Notes: generated by a model from the sequence alone, not told the origin. A DNA stretch of 64,000 nt from Paenibacillus lautus NBRC 15380 (GCF_004000945.1 NZ_BIMF01000015.1:62001-126000), one strand, 5' to 3'. Shown: positions 25,112 through 34,261, counted from the first letter of the stretch. A program made the numbers and translations.

Positions 25112-25387
25112 TTATTTGTTCATCATCATTTTCATCAAGGCTTCCATATTGCTTGGATTCATGCCACTCTTCTTCACCGCGCCGACAATCTCTTGGATCG
25201 TGTCCTCACTAACAGGTATGTTCGCCATCGAAGATACCTGCTTGATCAGCTGGCGGAGCTGGGCTTCATTTTGCATTGTAGACGGCTTAACCGTGCTAGC
25301 CAGCTTATTGACAGCCCCTGAAGAAATTTTCTTGCCGCTTTTCTTGTTAATCGCATTCAGTACATCCTTGTGAAAGCTTTTGCTCAT
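25112..25387 (-). CDS. Stage VI sporulation protein F family
   Basis: Small protein of about 91 residues, helical, with the family pattern SFHKDVLNAINKKSGKKIS at the start and the repeated VNKLASTVKPS / LRQLIKQVSSMANIPVSEDTIQEIVGAV theme, ending in a Met-rich tail. In B. subtilis SpoVIF is needed for late spore coat assembly. Start at 25387 behind GGAGG. The terminator after it separates it from the DUF2768 gene, so it forms a unit with gpsA upstream or stands alone. Confidence 0.8.
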   Translation of the reverse strand: MSKSFHKDVLNAINKKSGKKISSGAVNKLASTVKPSTMQNEAQLRQLIKQVSSMANIPVSEDTIQEIVGAVKKSGMNPSNMEALMKMMMNK

Positions 25388-25450
25388 TTCCACCCCTCCT
25401 CCGACATCCTCACATCAATATATGAGTCAATCATCGGAATGGTGAATAAG

Positions 25451-26491
25451 CTAGGTGTGCCATTGCTCCCATGTTTCAAGCGGCATCATTTCCATCTCTG
25501 TCTTGGGATCCCGCCCCATCAAGGCTTCCACGGCGATGCGGGGATTCCGGTCTTTAAACAACACGTGATACAGCTGGTCAGCAATCGGCATCTGTACGCC
25601 GTATTTCTCGGAGATGGCATGTGCGGCTTTGGTCGTGCGTATTCCTTCCACAACCATACCCATGGAACCCAGAACCTCATCTAACTTCTTACCCTGACCA
25701 AGCATCGAACCAGCCCGCCAGTTTCGGCTGTGCTGGCTGGTGGCGGTAACCACGAGGTCACCGATTCCAGCAAGCCCGGCAAACGTCATTGGATTCGCGC
25801 CCATTTCCATGCCGATTCGCAAAATTTCTGCCAAACCTCTCGTGATAAGCGCTGCCTTGGCGTTGTCACCGAAGCCCAGCCCGTCGGACATCCCGGCGCC
25901 CAAAGCGATTATATTCTTCAGGGCCCCGGCCAGTTCAACACCGATCATATCCCGATTCGTGTACACTCTGAAATACGTGTTCATGAACAAATCTTGAGCG
26001 GCTACAGCCGCCTCGGCATTCAAAGACGCCACTACGACCGTTGTAGGGCAGCGTCTGACCACTTCCTCCGCATGGCTTGGTCCTGATAATACCACCACGC
26101 GGCCTTCCTCACAGCCAAGCTCCTCGGATATGACGGTGGACATCCGCTTCAAGGATTCAGTTTCGAATCCTTTGGTCGCATGAATCACTAGCATGTCCTC
26201 GGTCCAAAACTGCTTCAGCTGCCCCGTCACTTCCCGCATCGCGGACGAAGGTGCAACGATAACTACAGCAACAGCCGATGAGACAGCCTCTTTCATATCG
26301 GTTGTAGCCCGAATATTCGGTGATAACTCCACCCCGGGTAAATAACGGTTATTGGTATGCGACTCGTTGATTTCACGAGTCTGTTCCTCCGTTCTTGTCC
26401 AGACGACAACCTCCAGATCATTTGAAGCGAGAACACTTGCCAAAGCGGTTCCCCAACTGCCTGCCACCAGAACAGCGACTTTGTCAGACAA
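25451..26491 (-). CDS. gpsA: NAD(P)H-dependent glycerol-3-phosphate dehydrogenase
   Basis: Reduces dihydroxyacetone phosphate to sn-glycerol-3-phosphate for phospholipid synthesis, the substrate of PlsY encoded just upstream. VAVLVAGSWGTALASVLA is the dinucleotide-binding start; GPSHAEEVVRRCPTTVV and ELAGALKNIIALGAGMSDGL (catalytic lysine) follow. I chose the TTG at 26491: AAGGAGGG lies seven bases upstream and it puts the Rossmann strand at the usual distance. Length 346. It overlaps plsY by eight bases. Confidence 0.96.
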   Translation of the reverse strand: MSDKVAVLVAGSWGTALASVLASNDLEVVVWTRTEEQTREINESHTNNRYLPGVELSPNIRATTDMKEAVSSAVAVVIVAPSSAMREVTGQLKQFWTEDMLVIHATKGFETESLKRMSTVISEELGCEEGRVVVLSGPSHAEEVVRRCPTTVVVASLNAEAAVAAQDLFMNTYFRVYTNRDMIGVELAGALKNIIALGAGMSDGLGFGDNAKAALITRGLAEILRIGMEMGANPMTFAGLAGIGDLVVTATSQHSRNWRAGSMLGQGKKLDEVLGSMGMVVEGIRTTKAAHAISEKYGVQMPIADQLYHVLFKDRNPRIAVEALMGRDPKTEMEMMPLETWEQWHT

Positions 26492-27110
26492 CGCGCTTCC
26501 CTCCTTTGTCCTTTCCTTTTCCAGAACCCAGCTTGTTTTCACGCCCCTGCACAAGCTTCACGATGTTCGAGCGATGCCGCCAGAAGGCGAATATGCATAT
26601 GATCAAGCTCGTCCAAAAGATTGGCCACGAATAATCCGCGATCAATAGAAAAACAGGGGTAAGCACTACAAAAATAAGGGAACCCAAAGATACATAACGG
26701 GTAAAAACAATGGATAGAATGGCGATAATGCCTGCTATAAACGCTGGTATAAAGCAAAGCGTAGCAAGCACCCCAATGGCTGTTGCAATCCCTTTGCCGC
26801 CTCGAAAGCGGAAGTAAAGAGGCCAATTATGACCGATAATGGCCGCAATACCGCACAATCCCGGCAGCCACGCATTGTCTCCCCCGAGCCATCGTCCGAT
26901 CCAAACCGCAGCGATGCCCTTAATTACATCCAAAGCCAATACAAGTATGGCAGGTCCCTTTCCCAGGACGCGAAGGGTATTGGTTGCCCCGGCGTTGCCG
27001 CTGCCATGCTGACGAATGTCAATCCCTTTCAGGATTTTGGCAAGCAGCACGCTGAAGCTTACCGAACCGAGTAAATAACACACTACTATCGCTACGATCT
27101 CCAAAATCAA
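26484..27110 (-). CDS. plsY: Glycerol-3-phosphate acyltransferase PlsY
   Basis: Membrane enzyme that acylates glycerol-3-phosphate from acyl-phosphate, making lysophosphatidic acid. Motifs: YLLGSVSFSVLLAK, the GSGNAGATNTLRVLGK loop, and FRGGKGIATAIGVL. About five hydrophobic segments. Start is TTG at 27110 with GGGGAG six bases upstream. Length 208 with a lysine-rich C-terminal tail. The tight overlap with gpsA couples two consecutive steps of phospholipid synthesis. Confidence 0.95.
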   Translation of the reverse strand: MILEIVAIVVCYLLGSVSFSVLLAKILKGIDIRQHGSGNAGATNTLRVLGKGPAILVLALDVIKGIAAVWIGRWLGGDNAWLPGLCGIAAIIGHNWPLYFRFRGGKGIATAIGVLATLCFIPAFIAGIIAILSIVFTRYVSLGSLIFVVLTPVFLLIADYSWPIFWTSLIICIFAFWRHRSNIVKLVQGRENKLGSGKGKDKGGKRVV

Positions 27111-27121
27111 ACTATTCTCCC

Positions 27122-28444
27122 CTAACTCTCATCAGACTTTCTTCGAGTAAATATCCTGATGGGTGTACCTTCAAAGTCAAACGCGGCCCGAATCTTGTTC
27201 TCAAGGTAACGCTCATATGAGAAGTGCATCAATTCCGGATCGTTGACAAATACGACCATGGTCGGCGGCTTGACCGCGACCTGTGTTGAGTAGTTAATAC
27301 GCAATCTTCTTCCCTTATCCGTTGGAGGCGGATTGATGGCAATCGCATCGGAGATGACATCGTTAAGGAGATGCGTCTGCACGCGCAGTGAATGCTGATC
27401 AGCCACATGCTTAACGACAGGGAGCAGCTTCTGCAAACGCTGCTTTGTTTTGGCCGACAGGAAAACAACCGGCGCATAGGTCATGAACAAGAAATGATCG
27501 CGGATCTTTTTCTCGAACTGCTGCATCGTTTTGTCATCCTTCTCGACCATATCCCATTTGTTGACGACGAACAAAGACGCTTTACCGGCCTCATAGGCAT
27601 AACCGGCAATATGCTTGTCCTGCTCGATGATGCCTTCTTCCCCGTTGATCAGTACGAGAACGACATCCGCGCGCTCGATAGCACGCATGGCCCGCATGAC
27701 GCTGTATTTCTCCGTGGTCTCATATACTTTCCCACGTTTGCGCATGCCCGCTGTATCGATGAGCACATACCGCTGCCCATCCTTCTCGAACGGCGTGTCA
27801 ATAGCATCGCGCGTAGTACCCGCAACGTCACTGACAATGACGCGCTCTTCTCCCAAAATGGCATTAACGAGAGAGGACTTGCCCACATTCGGTCTGCCAA
27901 TCAGGGCAACTCGAATAACATCCTCGTCATATCCGTCGTCTTCCAGTTCCGGCAGGTTCTCGACCACAACGTCCAGCAGGTCGCCGATCCCTGTGCCGTG
28001 ACTTCCCGATATCCCGACAGGATCGCCAAATCCGAGGGAATAGAACTCATAGATATCATCCACGCGCTTCAAATTATCCACTTTGTTTACGCTGAGTATG
28101 ACAGGTTTACCTGATCGGAACAGAATCTGTGCAACTTCCTCGTCCGATTGGGTAACCCCTGTCTTCGCATCGCACATAAATACGATGACATCCGCTTCTT
28201 CAATTGCAAGCTCGGCTTGCATGCGTATCGATTTCAATATCATGTCATCGCCATCGATTTCGATACCTCCGGTATCGATGACACTGAACGCTTTACCGTT
28301 CCATTCGGCACTACCGTAAATCCGGTCACGGGTAATACCCGGTTTATCTTCAACGATGGCTAATCTGTCGCCAATCAATCGGTTAAATATGGTGGATTTA
28401 CCGACGTTTGGCCGTCCGACGATAGCCACTACGGGTCTTGCCAT
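27122..28444 (-). CDS. der: GTPase Der (EngA)
   Basis: Double-GTPase needed for 50S ribosome assembly. Two complete G domains are visible, each with GRPNVGKS (about residues 10 and 185), DTGG or DTAG switch motifs and NKVD/NKWD base-recognition motifs, then a KH-like C-terminal domain ending in EGTPIRIFTRRK. Start at 28444 (MARPVVAIVG) has AGGAGG upstream, giving 440 residues. Followed by plsY 11 bases downstream. Confidence 0.97.
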   Translation of the reverse strand: MARPVVAIVGRPNVGKSTIFNRLIGDRLAIVEDKPGITRDRIYGSAEWNGKAFSVIDTGGIEIDGDDMILKSIRMQAELAIEEADVIVFMCDAKTGVTQSDEEVAQILFRSGKPVILSVNKVDNLKRVDDIYEFYSLGFGDPVGISGSHGTGIGDLLDVVVENLPELEDDGYDEDVIRVALIGRPNVGKSSLVNAILGEERVIVSDVAGTTRDAIDTPFEKDGQRYVLIDTAGMRKRGKVYETTEKYSVMRAMRAIERADVVLVLINGEEGIIEQDKHIAGYAYEAGKASLFVVNKWDMVEKDDKTMQQFEKKIRDHFLFMTYAPVVFLSAKTKQRLQKLLPVVKHVADQHSLRVQTHLLNDVISDAIAINPPPTDKGRRLRINYSTQVAVKPPTMVVFVNDPELMHFSYERYLENKIRAAFDFEGTPIRIFTRRKSDES

Positions 28445-28570
28445 AGTCACTCCTCCTGTCAATTCTTACGATTATCATCATAGCAAAAAACGTTACAATT
28501 GGCTAACCTTTCATCTGCATTTCTATTATGCTCTACCCCATGTTACAACATCCGTAAACGTTCGTCCCCT

Positions 28571-28608
28571 AAAAAAACAAATGGCGAACCCAGGTTTCTG
28601 GGTTCGCC
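28571..28608 (-). terminator. Terminator of the S1-domain gene
   Basis: GGCGAACCCAG and CTGGGTTCGCC form an 11-bp perfect stem followed by ATTTGTTTTTTT on the minus strand. Confidence 0.9.
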
Positions 28609-28655
28609 GACTTCGTTATGATAGGTCAATAGACCGAACAAAACTGTTCCCGGGC

Positions 28656-29873
28656 TTACTTGAATTTGCTCAGCTTATCGCCGAAACGCTCTCCAAGCGT
28701 AACGCTCATGCCTTGATTGTTCAAAGAAACGTTCGGATTGTCTTTCAGGTCGATTTTAGGACCTTTGGACGGTTTTTCAGCTCGCGGAGCTTGAGCTGGC
28801 GCTTCTTCCGTTTCTTTGATGCTCAGGCTGATACGTTGCTCGGAAGTGTTGATATCAAGCACTTTAACCTGAACTTCTTGGCCTTCTTTCAATACTTCTT
28901 GCGGTGTACCGATATGCTTGTGGGAGATTTGGGAGATATGAACCAAACCTTCAACACCTGGTGCCAGTTCAACAAATGCCCCGAACGTAACCAGACGTTT
29001 AACAACGCCTGTTACGATGTCGCCTGTGTTGAATTGCTCGCCAGCTGTTTCCCAAGGACCCGGAGCGGCTGCTTTGATACTAAGGCTGATTTTGCCCTTT
29101 TCAGGATCCACCTTCAGTACCTTCACACGCACTTGATCACCTTCGGACAATACATCGGCAGGCTTGTCGACGTGGCTCCAAGCGATTTCGGATACGTGAA
29201 CCAATCCGTCTACGCCGCCAACATCAACAAATGCTCCGAATTGCGTAAGGCGTTGAACTGTACCTTCCAGCACTTGGCCGTCTTGAAGCTCGGACATCAC
29301 TTTAAGTTTGTTTGCTTCGAACTCTTCTTCCAGAACATCCTTCTGGGAAAGAATTACTTTGTTGTTCTCGCGGTCCAGTTCCTTTACTTTCACGCGAAGC
29401 GTGCGGCCTTTATAGTCGCTGAAGTCTTCAACGAAATGACGCTCTACCATGGATGCAGGAATAAATCCGCGTGCACCAACATCGGCTACGAGTCCGCCTT
29501 TCACCACGTCAGCCACCGTTACTTCGAATACGTCTTGATCCGCAAAATGCTTCTCAAGCTCTTCCCATGAATTCTCAGTGTCGATCGCGCGCTTGGAAAG
29601 AACCAGGCTTTCCTTGTCGTCGTTAATGCTAACGACTTTGCATTCTACCTCTTGGCCAACCTGAACCGCATCAGATGCATTATCAAGTTGTACAGAAGAC
29701 AGTTCGCGAACAGGAATTACGCCGTCATATTTATATCCAATGCTTACGTAAGCTTGGTTGTCCTCCAGTTTGACGATCGTCCCTTTCACGGTGTCCCCTT
29801 TTTTCAAGGATACGATTTGGTCCATCTGCTCTTGGTTTTCAGCAGCCTCTTGATTTCTTGTTTCTTCCGACAT
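28656..29873 (-). CDS. rpsA: Ribosomal protein S1 homologue (four S1 domains)
   Basis: RNA-binding protein of 405 residues with four S1 repeats, beginning around KKGDTVKGTIVKL, VGQEVECKVVSI, DGQVLEGTVQRLTQFGAFVDVGGVDGLVHVSE and TGDIVTGVVKRLVTFGAFVELAPGVEGLVHIS. This is the short Firmicute form (B. subtilis YpfD), lacking two domains of the Gram-negative S1, and it may not be a stable ribosomal protein. Start at 29873 (MSEETRN) behind GAGGAGG. Its neighbours cmk and plsC upstream and der downstream match B. subtilis order. Confidence 0.94.
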   Translation of the reverse strand: MSEETRNQEAAENQEQMDQIVSLKKGDTVKGTIVKLEDNQAYVSIGYKYDGVIPVRELSSVQLDNASDAVQVGQEVECKVVSINDDKESLVLSKRAIDTENSWEELEKHFADQDVFEVTVADVVKGGLVADVGARGFIPASMVERHFVEDFSDYKGRTLRVKVKELDRENNKVILSQKDVLEEEFEANKLKVMSELQDGQVLEGTVQRLTQFGAFVDVGGVDGLVHVSEIAWSHVDKPADVLSEGDQVRVKVLKVDPEKGKISLSIKAAAPGPWETAGEQFNTGDIVTGVVKRLVTFGAFVELAPGVEGLVHISQISHKHIGTPQEVLKEGQEVQVKVLDINTSEQRISLSIKETEEAPAQAPRAEKPSKGPKIDLKDNPNVSLNNQGMSVTLGERFGDKLSKFK

Positions 29874-29993
29874 GTCAAATAACCTCCTCAATTCAAACCC
29901 CATTTATTTAAACTCGCATTGGCGAAGTTCAAAACATAATTGCTGTAGTATCTTTCCAATCTTCCCATGCTTTTTATGCATGGAGCGAATAAA

Positions 29994-30584
29994 TCAGTTC
30001 ACGGTTGGCTTGCCGCTTGCGCGCATTTCGTGAATTTTTGCCATGATCAATTCGGTTGCCGCATCCAGAGCTTCCGGTGACTTGTCACCTTCAAACCGGG
30101 ATAGGTCCACAGGTGCACCATAGATGATCTTCACTTTGCGAAAAAGCTTGTAATCTCCAATGATGGCAGCCGGTATGACCGTCGCCCCGCTGCGGAGAGC
30201 GAAGCTTGCCGCACCTCGTTTTGCCGCGGTTGAATCGGAATTGCGCGTCCCCTCAGGAAAGATACCCATGATCTCACCCGTGCGCAATATCGTGAGGGCG
30301 GTTTTGATCGAATCTTTACTTACTCCGCCGCGCTTGACCGGAAATGCTCCAAGCTGACGAACCAGCCATCCGAACACCGGAATGTTGAACAGTTCCGCTT
30401 TGGCCATGAACTTAACCTGGCGCTTGACGTGAATGCCCACAGATATCGGATCTCGAATGCTAATATGATTGCTACAGATTAGCACGCCGCCTTCTGAAGG
30501 TATGTTATGTACGCCGACAGATTCGAATCTGTAGAGAATAGCGAACAAACCGCGGACCACCGCTCTGCAAAAAACATAAATCAT
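29994..30584 (-). CDS. plsC: 1-acyl-sn-glycerol-3-phosphate acyltransferase
   Basis: Adds the second acyl chain to lysophosphatidic acid, the step after PlsY. The NHxxxxD motif (CSNHISIRDP), GIFPEGTRNSDS and a hydrophobic N-terminus are present, and length is about 197. I chose the second ATG (30584, MIYVFCR), which has GGGGAG eight bases upstream; an ATG two codons earlier lies too close. It follows cmk by about 20 bases. Confidence 0.93.
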   Translation of the reverse strand: MIYVFCRAVVRGLFAILYRFESVGVHNIPSEGGVLICSNHISIRDPISVGIHVKRQVKFMAKAELFNIPVFGWLVRQLGAFPVKRGGVSKDSIKTALTILRTGEIMGIFPEGTRNSDSTAAKRGAASFALRSGATVIPAAIIGDYKLFRKVKIIYGAPVDLSRFEGDKSPEALDAATELIMAKIHEMRASGKPTVN

Positions 30585-30605
30585 GCCCATTTCTCCCCAT
30601 CCCAC

Positions 30606-31286
30606 TTAAGTTTCGCAATATGAAAGAATTGCTTCCACAACCTGGTTGATATCCATATGTGTCGTATCCAGTATGATGGCATCCTCTGCGCATCGGAGCG
30701 GCGACACTTCACGTTCCTGGTCAAGCCTGTCACGTTCTGCGATATCTCTTTCCAGTTGTTCCAGCGATATGCCTTCATCACTCAACTCATTGAAGCGGCG
30801 GAGAGCACGTTCCTTGACACTGGCCGTCATGAAAATCTTCACCTCAGCATCCGGCAACACCGTCGTGCCGATGTCACGTCCATCCATGACAACGCCCTTG
30901 TCCTGTGCCATTTGCTGCTGTAAACGGACAAGCTTTATCCGCAAACCCTCGATTCGTGCATATTGGGATACCACTGCACTAACCTGATGTGAACGAATAT
31001 AGGGTGTAACATCTTCCCCGTTCAGCCAGACCATTTGACCATTTTCATGCGGTTTTAATTCAATCACCATGTTTTGTGCATGTTGAAGCACTTTTTCGGG
31101 ATTTTCTGGAGAAATCCCTTGGTTCAGCATGAACCAGGTGACTGCCCTGTACATGGCTCCGGTATCCACGTAGATGTACTGCAGCCTGCTGGCTACCATA
31201 CGCGCTACGGTGCTTTTTCCCGCGCCTGCCGGACCGTCGATGGCAATATTAATTCTGTCGCGATAACCTGTCCCCTGCGTAACCAA
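30606..31286 (-). CDS. cmk: Cytidylate kinase
   Basis: Phosphorylates CMP and dCMP. The P-loop INIAIDGPAGAGKSTVAR, VDTGAMYRAVTWF, the DGRDIGTTVLPDA motif and RRFNELSDEG are typical. I place the start at the TTG at 31286 (LVTQGTGYRDR), preceded by GAGGA eight bases away, giving 226 residues. The longer frame from 31406 overlaps sequence with no family match. Confidence 0.94.
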   Translation of the reverse strand: MVTQGTGYRDRINIAIDGPAGAGKSTVARMVASRLQYIYVDTGAMYRAVTWFMLNQGISPENPEKVLQHAQNMVIELKPHENGQMVWLNGEDVTPYIRSHQVSAVVSQYARIEGLRIKLVRLQQQMAQDKGVVMDGRDIGTTVLPDAEVKIFMTASVKERALRRFNELSDEGISLEQLERDIAERDRLDQEREVSPLRCAEDAIILDTTHMDINQVVEAILSYCET

Positions 31287-31418
31287 CGGGGCATTCCTCC
31301 TCAAACATATACCTCGAAATCGAAAGGGCTTACCATCCCTTACGGACGGAATCACCGTTTCTCTAGTGAAAATATACAAGATTGCGCGAATGAAACAAAG
31401 GCACAATCTTATATTTCA

Positions 31419-31443
31419 AGAAAAAAGCAGGCGCCCGCCTGCG
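31419..31443 (-). terminator. Terminator of the small membrane protein gene (YpfB position)
   Basis: GCAGGCG and CGCCTGC pair, followed by TTTTTTC on the minus strand, about 20 bases after the stop at 31463. Confidence 0.8.
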
Positions 31444-31462
31444 ACGTGAAAATTATACCACA

Positions 31463-31750
31463 CTAGCTAGAGTGATGCAAAAGAGAAGGGGTGTTTTCCC
31501 CCATCCAATCGTTTACATTTGGCTCGTTAACGGGAACACCCTCCATCTGCTGAATGGGCGAAATATAGGGCCGGCTGGGCTCATAATGCAATAGCAGCTG
31601 GAAAATCACCAGGGCAAGCACAAGCCAGATCAGCAGCTTAAGCAGCACTTTTCCATAGCGGTCATGCAGGGCTTGTCCCTTCTCCTCATGCTTAACTTCC
31701 AGTCTTGTTTTTTTGAGCAGCTGATCTTGATCGTTTACTATTTTTGACAT
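31463..31750 (-). CDS. Small single-pass membrane protein, YpfB position
   Basis: 95 residues with a charged N-terminal half (about residues 1-35) and one membrane helix near 37-55 (LLKLLIWLVLALVIFQLLL), followed by a proline-rich outer tail. No motif I recognise. It sits between cmk and the PilZ gene, where B. subtilis has ypfB, so it may be that family's counterpart. A GGAGGG lies 12-13 bases upstream of the ATG. Confidence 0.7.
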   Translation of the reverse strand: MSKIVNDQDQLLKKTRLEVKHEEKGQALHDRYGKVLLKLLIWLVLALVIFQLLLHYEPSRPYISPIQQMEGVPVNEPNVNDWMGENTPSLLHHSS

Positions 31751-31814
31751 GGCAGGCAGTCCCTCCGGGACAAAATTTTCGGATAGTGTTCCACCGGCCT
31801 GTCCTTTTTATGCA

Positions 31815-32477
31815 TTAACGATTGCGAAAATCAAACTGTCTCTCAAAACAAAAACGAATCAGCTTCTGCCGTTCCATATCTGCGATCTGATTAAACTTCA
31901 GCATAACGATGCTTCGATTGGTAGGCACCTGCTTCACCCTTACAACCTCGCCTTCAAACGGGACATGCTCCACGGATCCGTTCTTAAACGGGATGAGTAT
32001 CCAGCAAGTTAATATACTTCCTTCCGCAATCGTTTGATCCGGCTGCAGATGAAAGGATACGCCGCCGCCGCCGACATCATCGGTTTTGGCTAAAAACTGG
32101 GTGCCGTCATTGGTCATGACTGCTACCTCGAGCTCGGCTTGCACCCTCAGGAAGCTCCTTCTCTGCACCTTCGTAATTTGATCCTGCTCCGGCTTCTTGA
32201 TGCGAACCAGACGGATAATATCCTCATGGTGACTCAGGACGTAGGAATTGAAGAAATTCTTGACTCCGCCTTCCGTCAAAAAGTAAGCGGACAGCTCGTC
32301 CCCAATGTACAGCTTTTTCAGCTTGCCCGTCCCTTCCTGCAGCGGAACCTCCATATACATCGATTCGTCATCCATGTCTGAAACGCGGGATTTATATACA
32401 ATATTGGCTTCCTTCTCATCCCCCGTATCCAATTGGATATAGAGGACATCGTTAATCTTTGGATACAATGCGCTCAC
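31815..32477 (-). CDS. PilZ-domain flagellar brake protein (YpfA/MotI-like)
   Basis: 220 residues: an N-terminal YcgR-like domain (about 1-100) and a C-terminal PilZ domain (about 105-215). In B. subtilis this protein binds c-di-GMP and stops flagellar rotation by acting on MotA. The first PilZ motif RRSFLR (RxxxR) is intact. In the second motif the usual DxSxxG reads DVGGGG, so serine is replaced by glycine. The frame begins with GTG at 32477 with only a weak ribosome site, and a TTG three codons later is an alternative. Located upstream of the YpfB-position gene, as in B. subtilis. Confidence 0.85.
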   Translation of the reverse strand: MSALYPKINDVLYIQLDTGDEKEANIVYKSRVSDMDDESMYMEVPLQEGTGKLKKLYIGDELSAYFLTEGGVKNFFNSYVLSHHEDIIRLVRIKKPEQDQITKVQRRSFLRVQAELEVAVMTNDGTQFLAKTDDVGGGGVSFHLQPDQTIAEGSILTCWILIPFKNGSVEHVPFEGEVVRVKQVPTNRSIVMLKFNQIADMERQKLIRFCFERQFDFRNR

Positions 32478-32621
32478 CCACTAATTCATCATAATCTTAT
32501 TTCCCATTATATCATGGGATGCCACGGCCCATAGGACAAAATCTTCAAAATCAAGGTCGATTCATGTCCTATCCTTGGGAAACATGGAACGGTCCCGGTT
32601 GCTTCAACTCCTTCATCCAAA

Positions 32622-32657
32622 CAAAAAGCCGATTCAGGAAAGCTCCTGAACCGGCTT
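32622..32657 (-). terminator. Terminator of ypeB
   Basis: AAGCCGGTTCAGGAGC pairs with GCTTTCCTGAATCGGCTT, ending in TTTTTG on the minus strand. Confidence 0.85.
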
Positions 32658-32675
32658 GAATCACGCAATCTTCGA

Positions 32676-34025
32676 TTATTTGATTCCTGCCTGCGCATCC
32701 TTTACAACCTCAACCGTCTCCTCAAGGCCGGTATCCGAATTAATGTAAATCCGATACTGAGCCCCGTTGATTCGCCCGCCAAACTCATAACACAGGACAT
32801 CCTCGGAACGGTCGTTTTTGATTAAGGCTTTACGGTGATAGAGCACCTTGAACTCAGGATTCAAGACCTTCTCCGCTTCGGCAAGACTAATTTTGGGCTG
32901 CGGGATTTCTCGCTTGATCTGATGCTCATACACAAAGTCGCTGGCCTGGAATCCAATGACATCCCCATTGTCCATAGCCGAACGAACGGTGATTTTCTCA
33001 GGATAAATCAGCACACCGTCCTCTTCACGGACAAAGGAAAAGTTGGCCAGGTTGTCATATTGGTCAGCTGAAACAACGGTCATGTCGGAGTAGCCTTTTT
33101 TCGTCAGGAATTGCTGGGCTTTGTCGATTGCAGCCTGAACGGACGCTTGCTTGGCGCCAACATTTCGCTCATCCGTATAGGAAATCAGCTGGCCGCCTTT
33201 TTCGGTAAAGTCCATGCTGAGCATATGCCCATTCGGATGTTGTACCTTCGCTGTATAAGATACCCACTCGGTGCCGCTTCCGTTCTTCGTCACTTGTACT
33301 TTGGCATTATTGCCCACATCCGAGAACTTCAGTGCTTTGCGTTTCACATCCTCTTCCGATATCGGCATGCCTGCCAATTGCTTCACGGAACGGCGGTCAT
33401 AAATGCTGCTTACCGATGGTCCCCAGTCAAGCTCAGGGTAGGACTCCACCTTTTTGTCCACCGTTTTGAAGCCGTCAATAATGGAATTGTCTTCGACTTT
33501 ATTCGTTGCCAGGGCCGTCTCTACATCCATCCAGCGCAAGCTGTTTGCGATAACCTTGTTCTGCACATGCTGCAAGTCCTTCGTAATTTCGCCGGAGTTG
33601 GTGTACAGGGATTTCAACGTTTTGACTTCACCCTCACTGAGCGGCTCCTTCGTTAAATCACGTACACCTGTTTTGTAAGCAAAATTAGAAATTCGGGAAA
33701 GGAACTCTTCGGTCTTGTTGAAGGGAAGGAGCGTAAGCGGCAGCTGGCTGATCTCATTTTGAGCCTCGCTGGTTAGGCGCCATACATTCATCAAGCCCTT
33801 CCGGTGCATCCCTTGGGAGGTAGAGCTTACCGCAAGTGTGTTGCCGAGCTCGGCATGAATCCTGTCCATATTGTATGACAAGTCATGGAATGCACGTTGG
33901 TATTGGTTCTCGGCATTAATCAATATGGCGTTTTTCTCTTTATTCTCTTGATAACCCCATACCAGAGCCCCGATCAATAAAATTGTGGCCACAGGAAACA
34001 GAATAGCGCTTAATCGTTTGTACAT
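32676..34025 (-). CDS. ypeB: Spore germination protein YpeB
   Basis: Needed in B. subtilis for stable presence of the cortex-lytic enzyme SleB in the spore. A hydrophobic N-terminal segment (residues 7-24) is followed by a long helical region, then PepSY-like repeats (about 200-440: DVGNNAKVQVTKNGSGTEW; AQQFLTKKGYSDM; KVLNPEFKVLYHRKAL). Length 449 is normal. sleB, which normally precedes it in the operon, is not here; the upstream gene is a small zinc-ribbon-like ORF. Confidence 0.93.
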   Translation of the reverse strand: MYKRLSAILFPVATILLIGALVWGYQENKEKNAILINAENQYQRAFHDLSYNMDRIHAELGNTLAVSSTSQGMHRKGLMNVWRLTSEAQNEISQLPLTLLPFNKTEEFLSRISNFAYKTGVRDLTKEPLSEGEVKTLKSLYTNSGEITKDLQHVQNKVIANSLRWMDVETALATNKVEDNSIIDGFKTVDKKVESYPELDWGPSVSSIYDRRSVKQLAGMPISEEDVKRKALKFSDVGNNAKVQVTKNGSGTEWVSYTAKVQHPNGHMLSMDFTEKGGQLISYTDERNVGAKQASVQAAIDKAQQFLTKKGYSDMTVVSADQYDNLANFSFVREEDGVLIYPEKITVRSAMDNGDVIGFQASDFVYEHQIKREIPQPKISLAEAEKVLNPEFKVLYHRKALIKNDRSEDVLCYEFGGRINGAQYRIYINSDTGLEETVEVVKDAQAGIK

Positions 34026-34114
34026 GATGCGATAGTCTCCTTTCTTCTACTCACTGCCGTTAGTTTGACTAGAAGAAAGAAGTCTTATGCATCTCTGTAT
34101 AATTCCTTCATCCC

Positions 34115-34261
34115 TTAGAAATCTTCCTCAATATCGAAGTGATCGCGATTGTTGCACAGACACTGCTTAAATCCGGTTTCAATCCGGCCCTGCTCCTTTT
34201 TTCCTCGCAGCACAAAACGTTCACCGCAATCTTTGCAAAGAATTTTCACTTTTACACGCAA
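34115..34261 (-). CDS. Small zinc-ribbon-like protein, 48 residues
   Basis: Starts at a TTG at 34261 with GGGAGGTG seven bases upstream and stops at 34115. The protein has CKDC at residues 9-12 and CLC at 34-36, a four-cysteine arrangement that could hold one zinc, then an acidic end (DHFDIEEDF). I do not recognise the family. The strong ribosome site and cysteine pattern support a real gene. It lies between prsW and ypeB, where no sleB is found. Confidence 0.65.
   Translation of the reverse strand: MRVKVKILCKDCGERFVLRGKKEQGRIETGFKQCLCNNRDHFDIEEDF

Noticed and set aside
28356..29570. 404-codon open frame on the plus strand opposite the S1-domain gene
   Set aside because: Antisense mirror of a conserved gene, Phe/Cys/His-rich, no domain.
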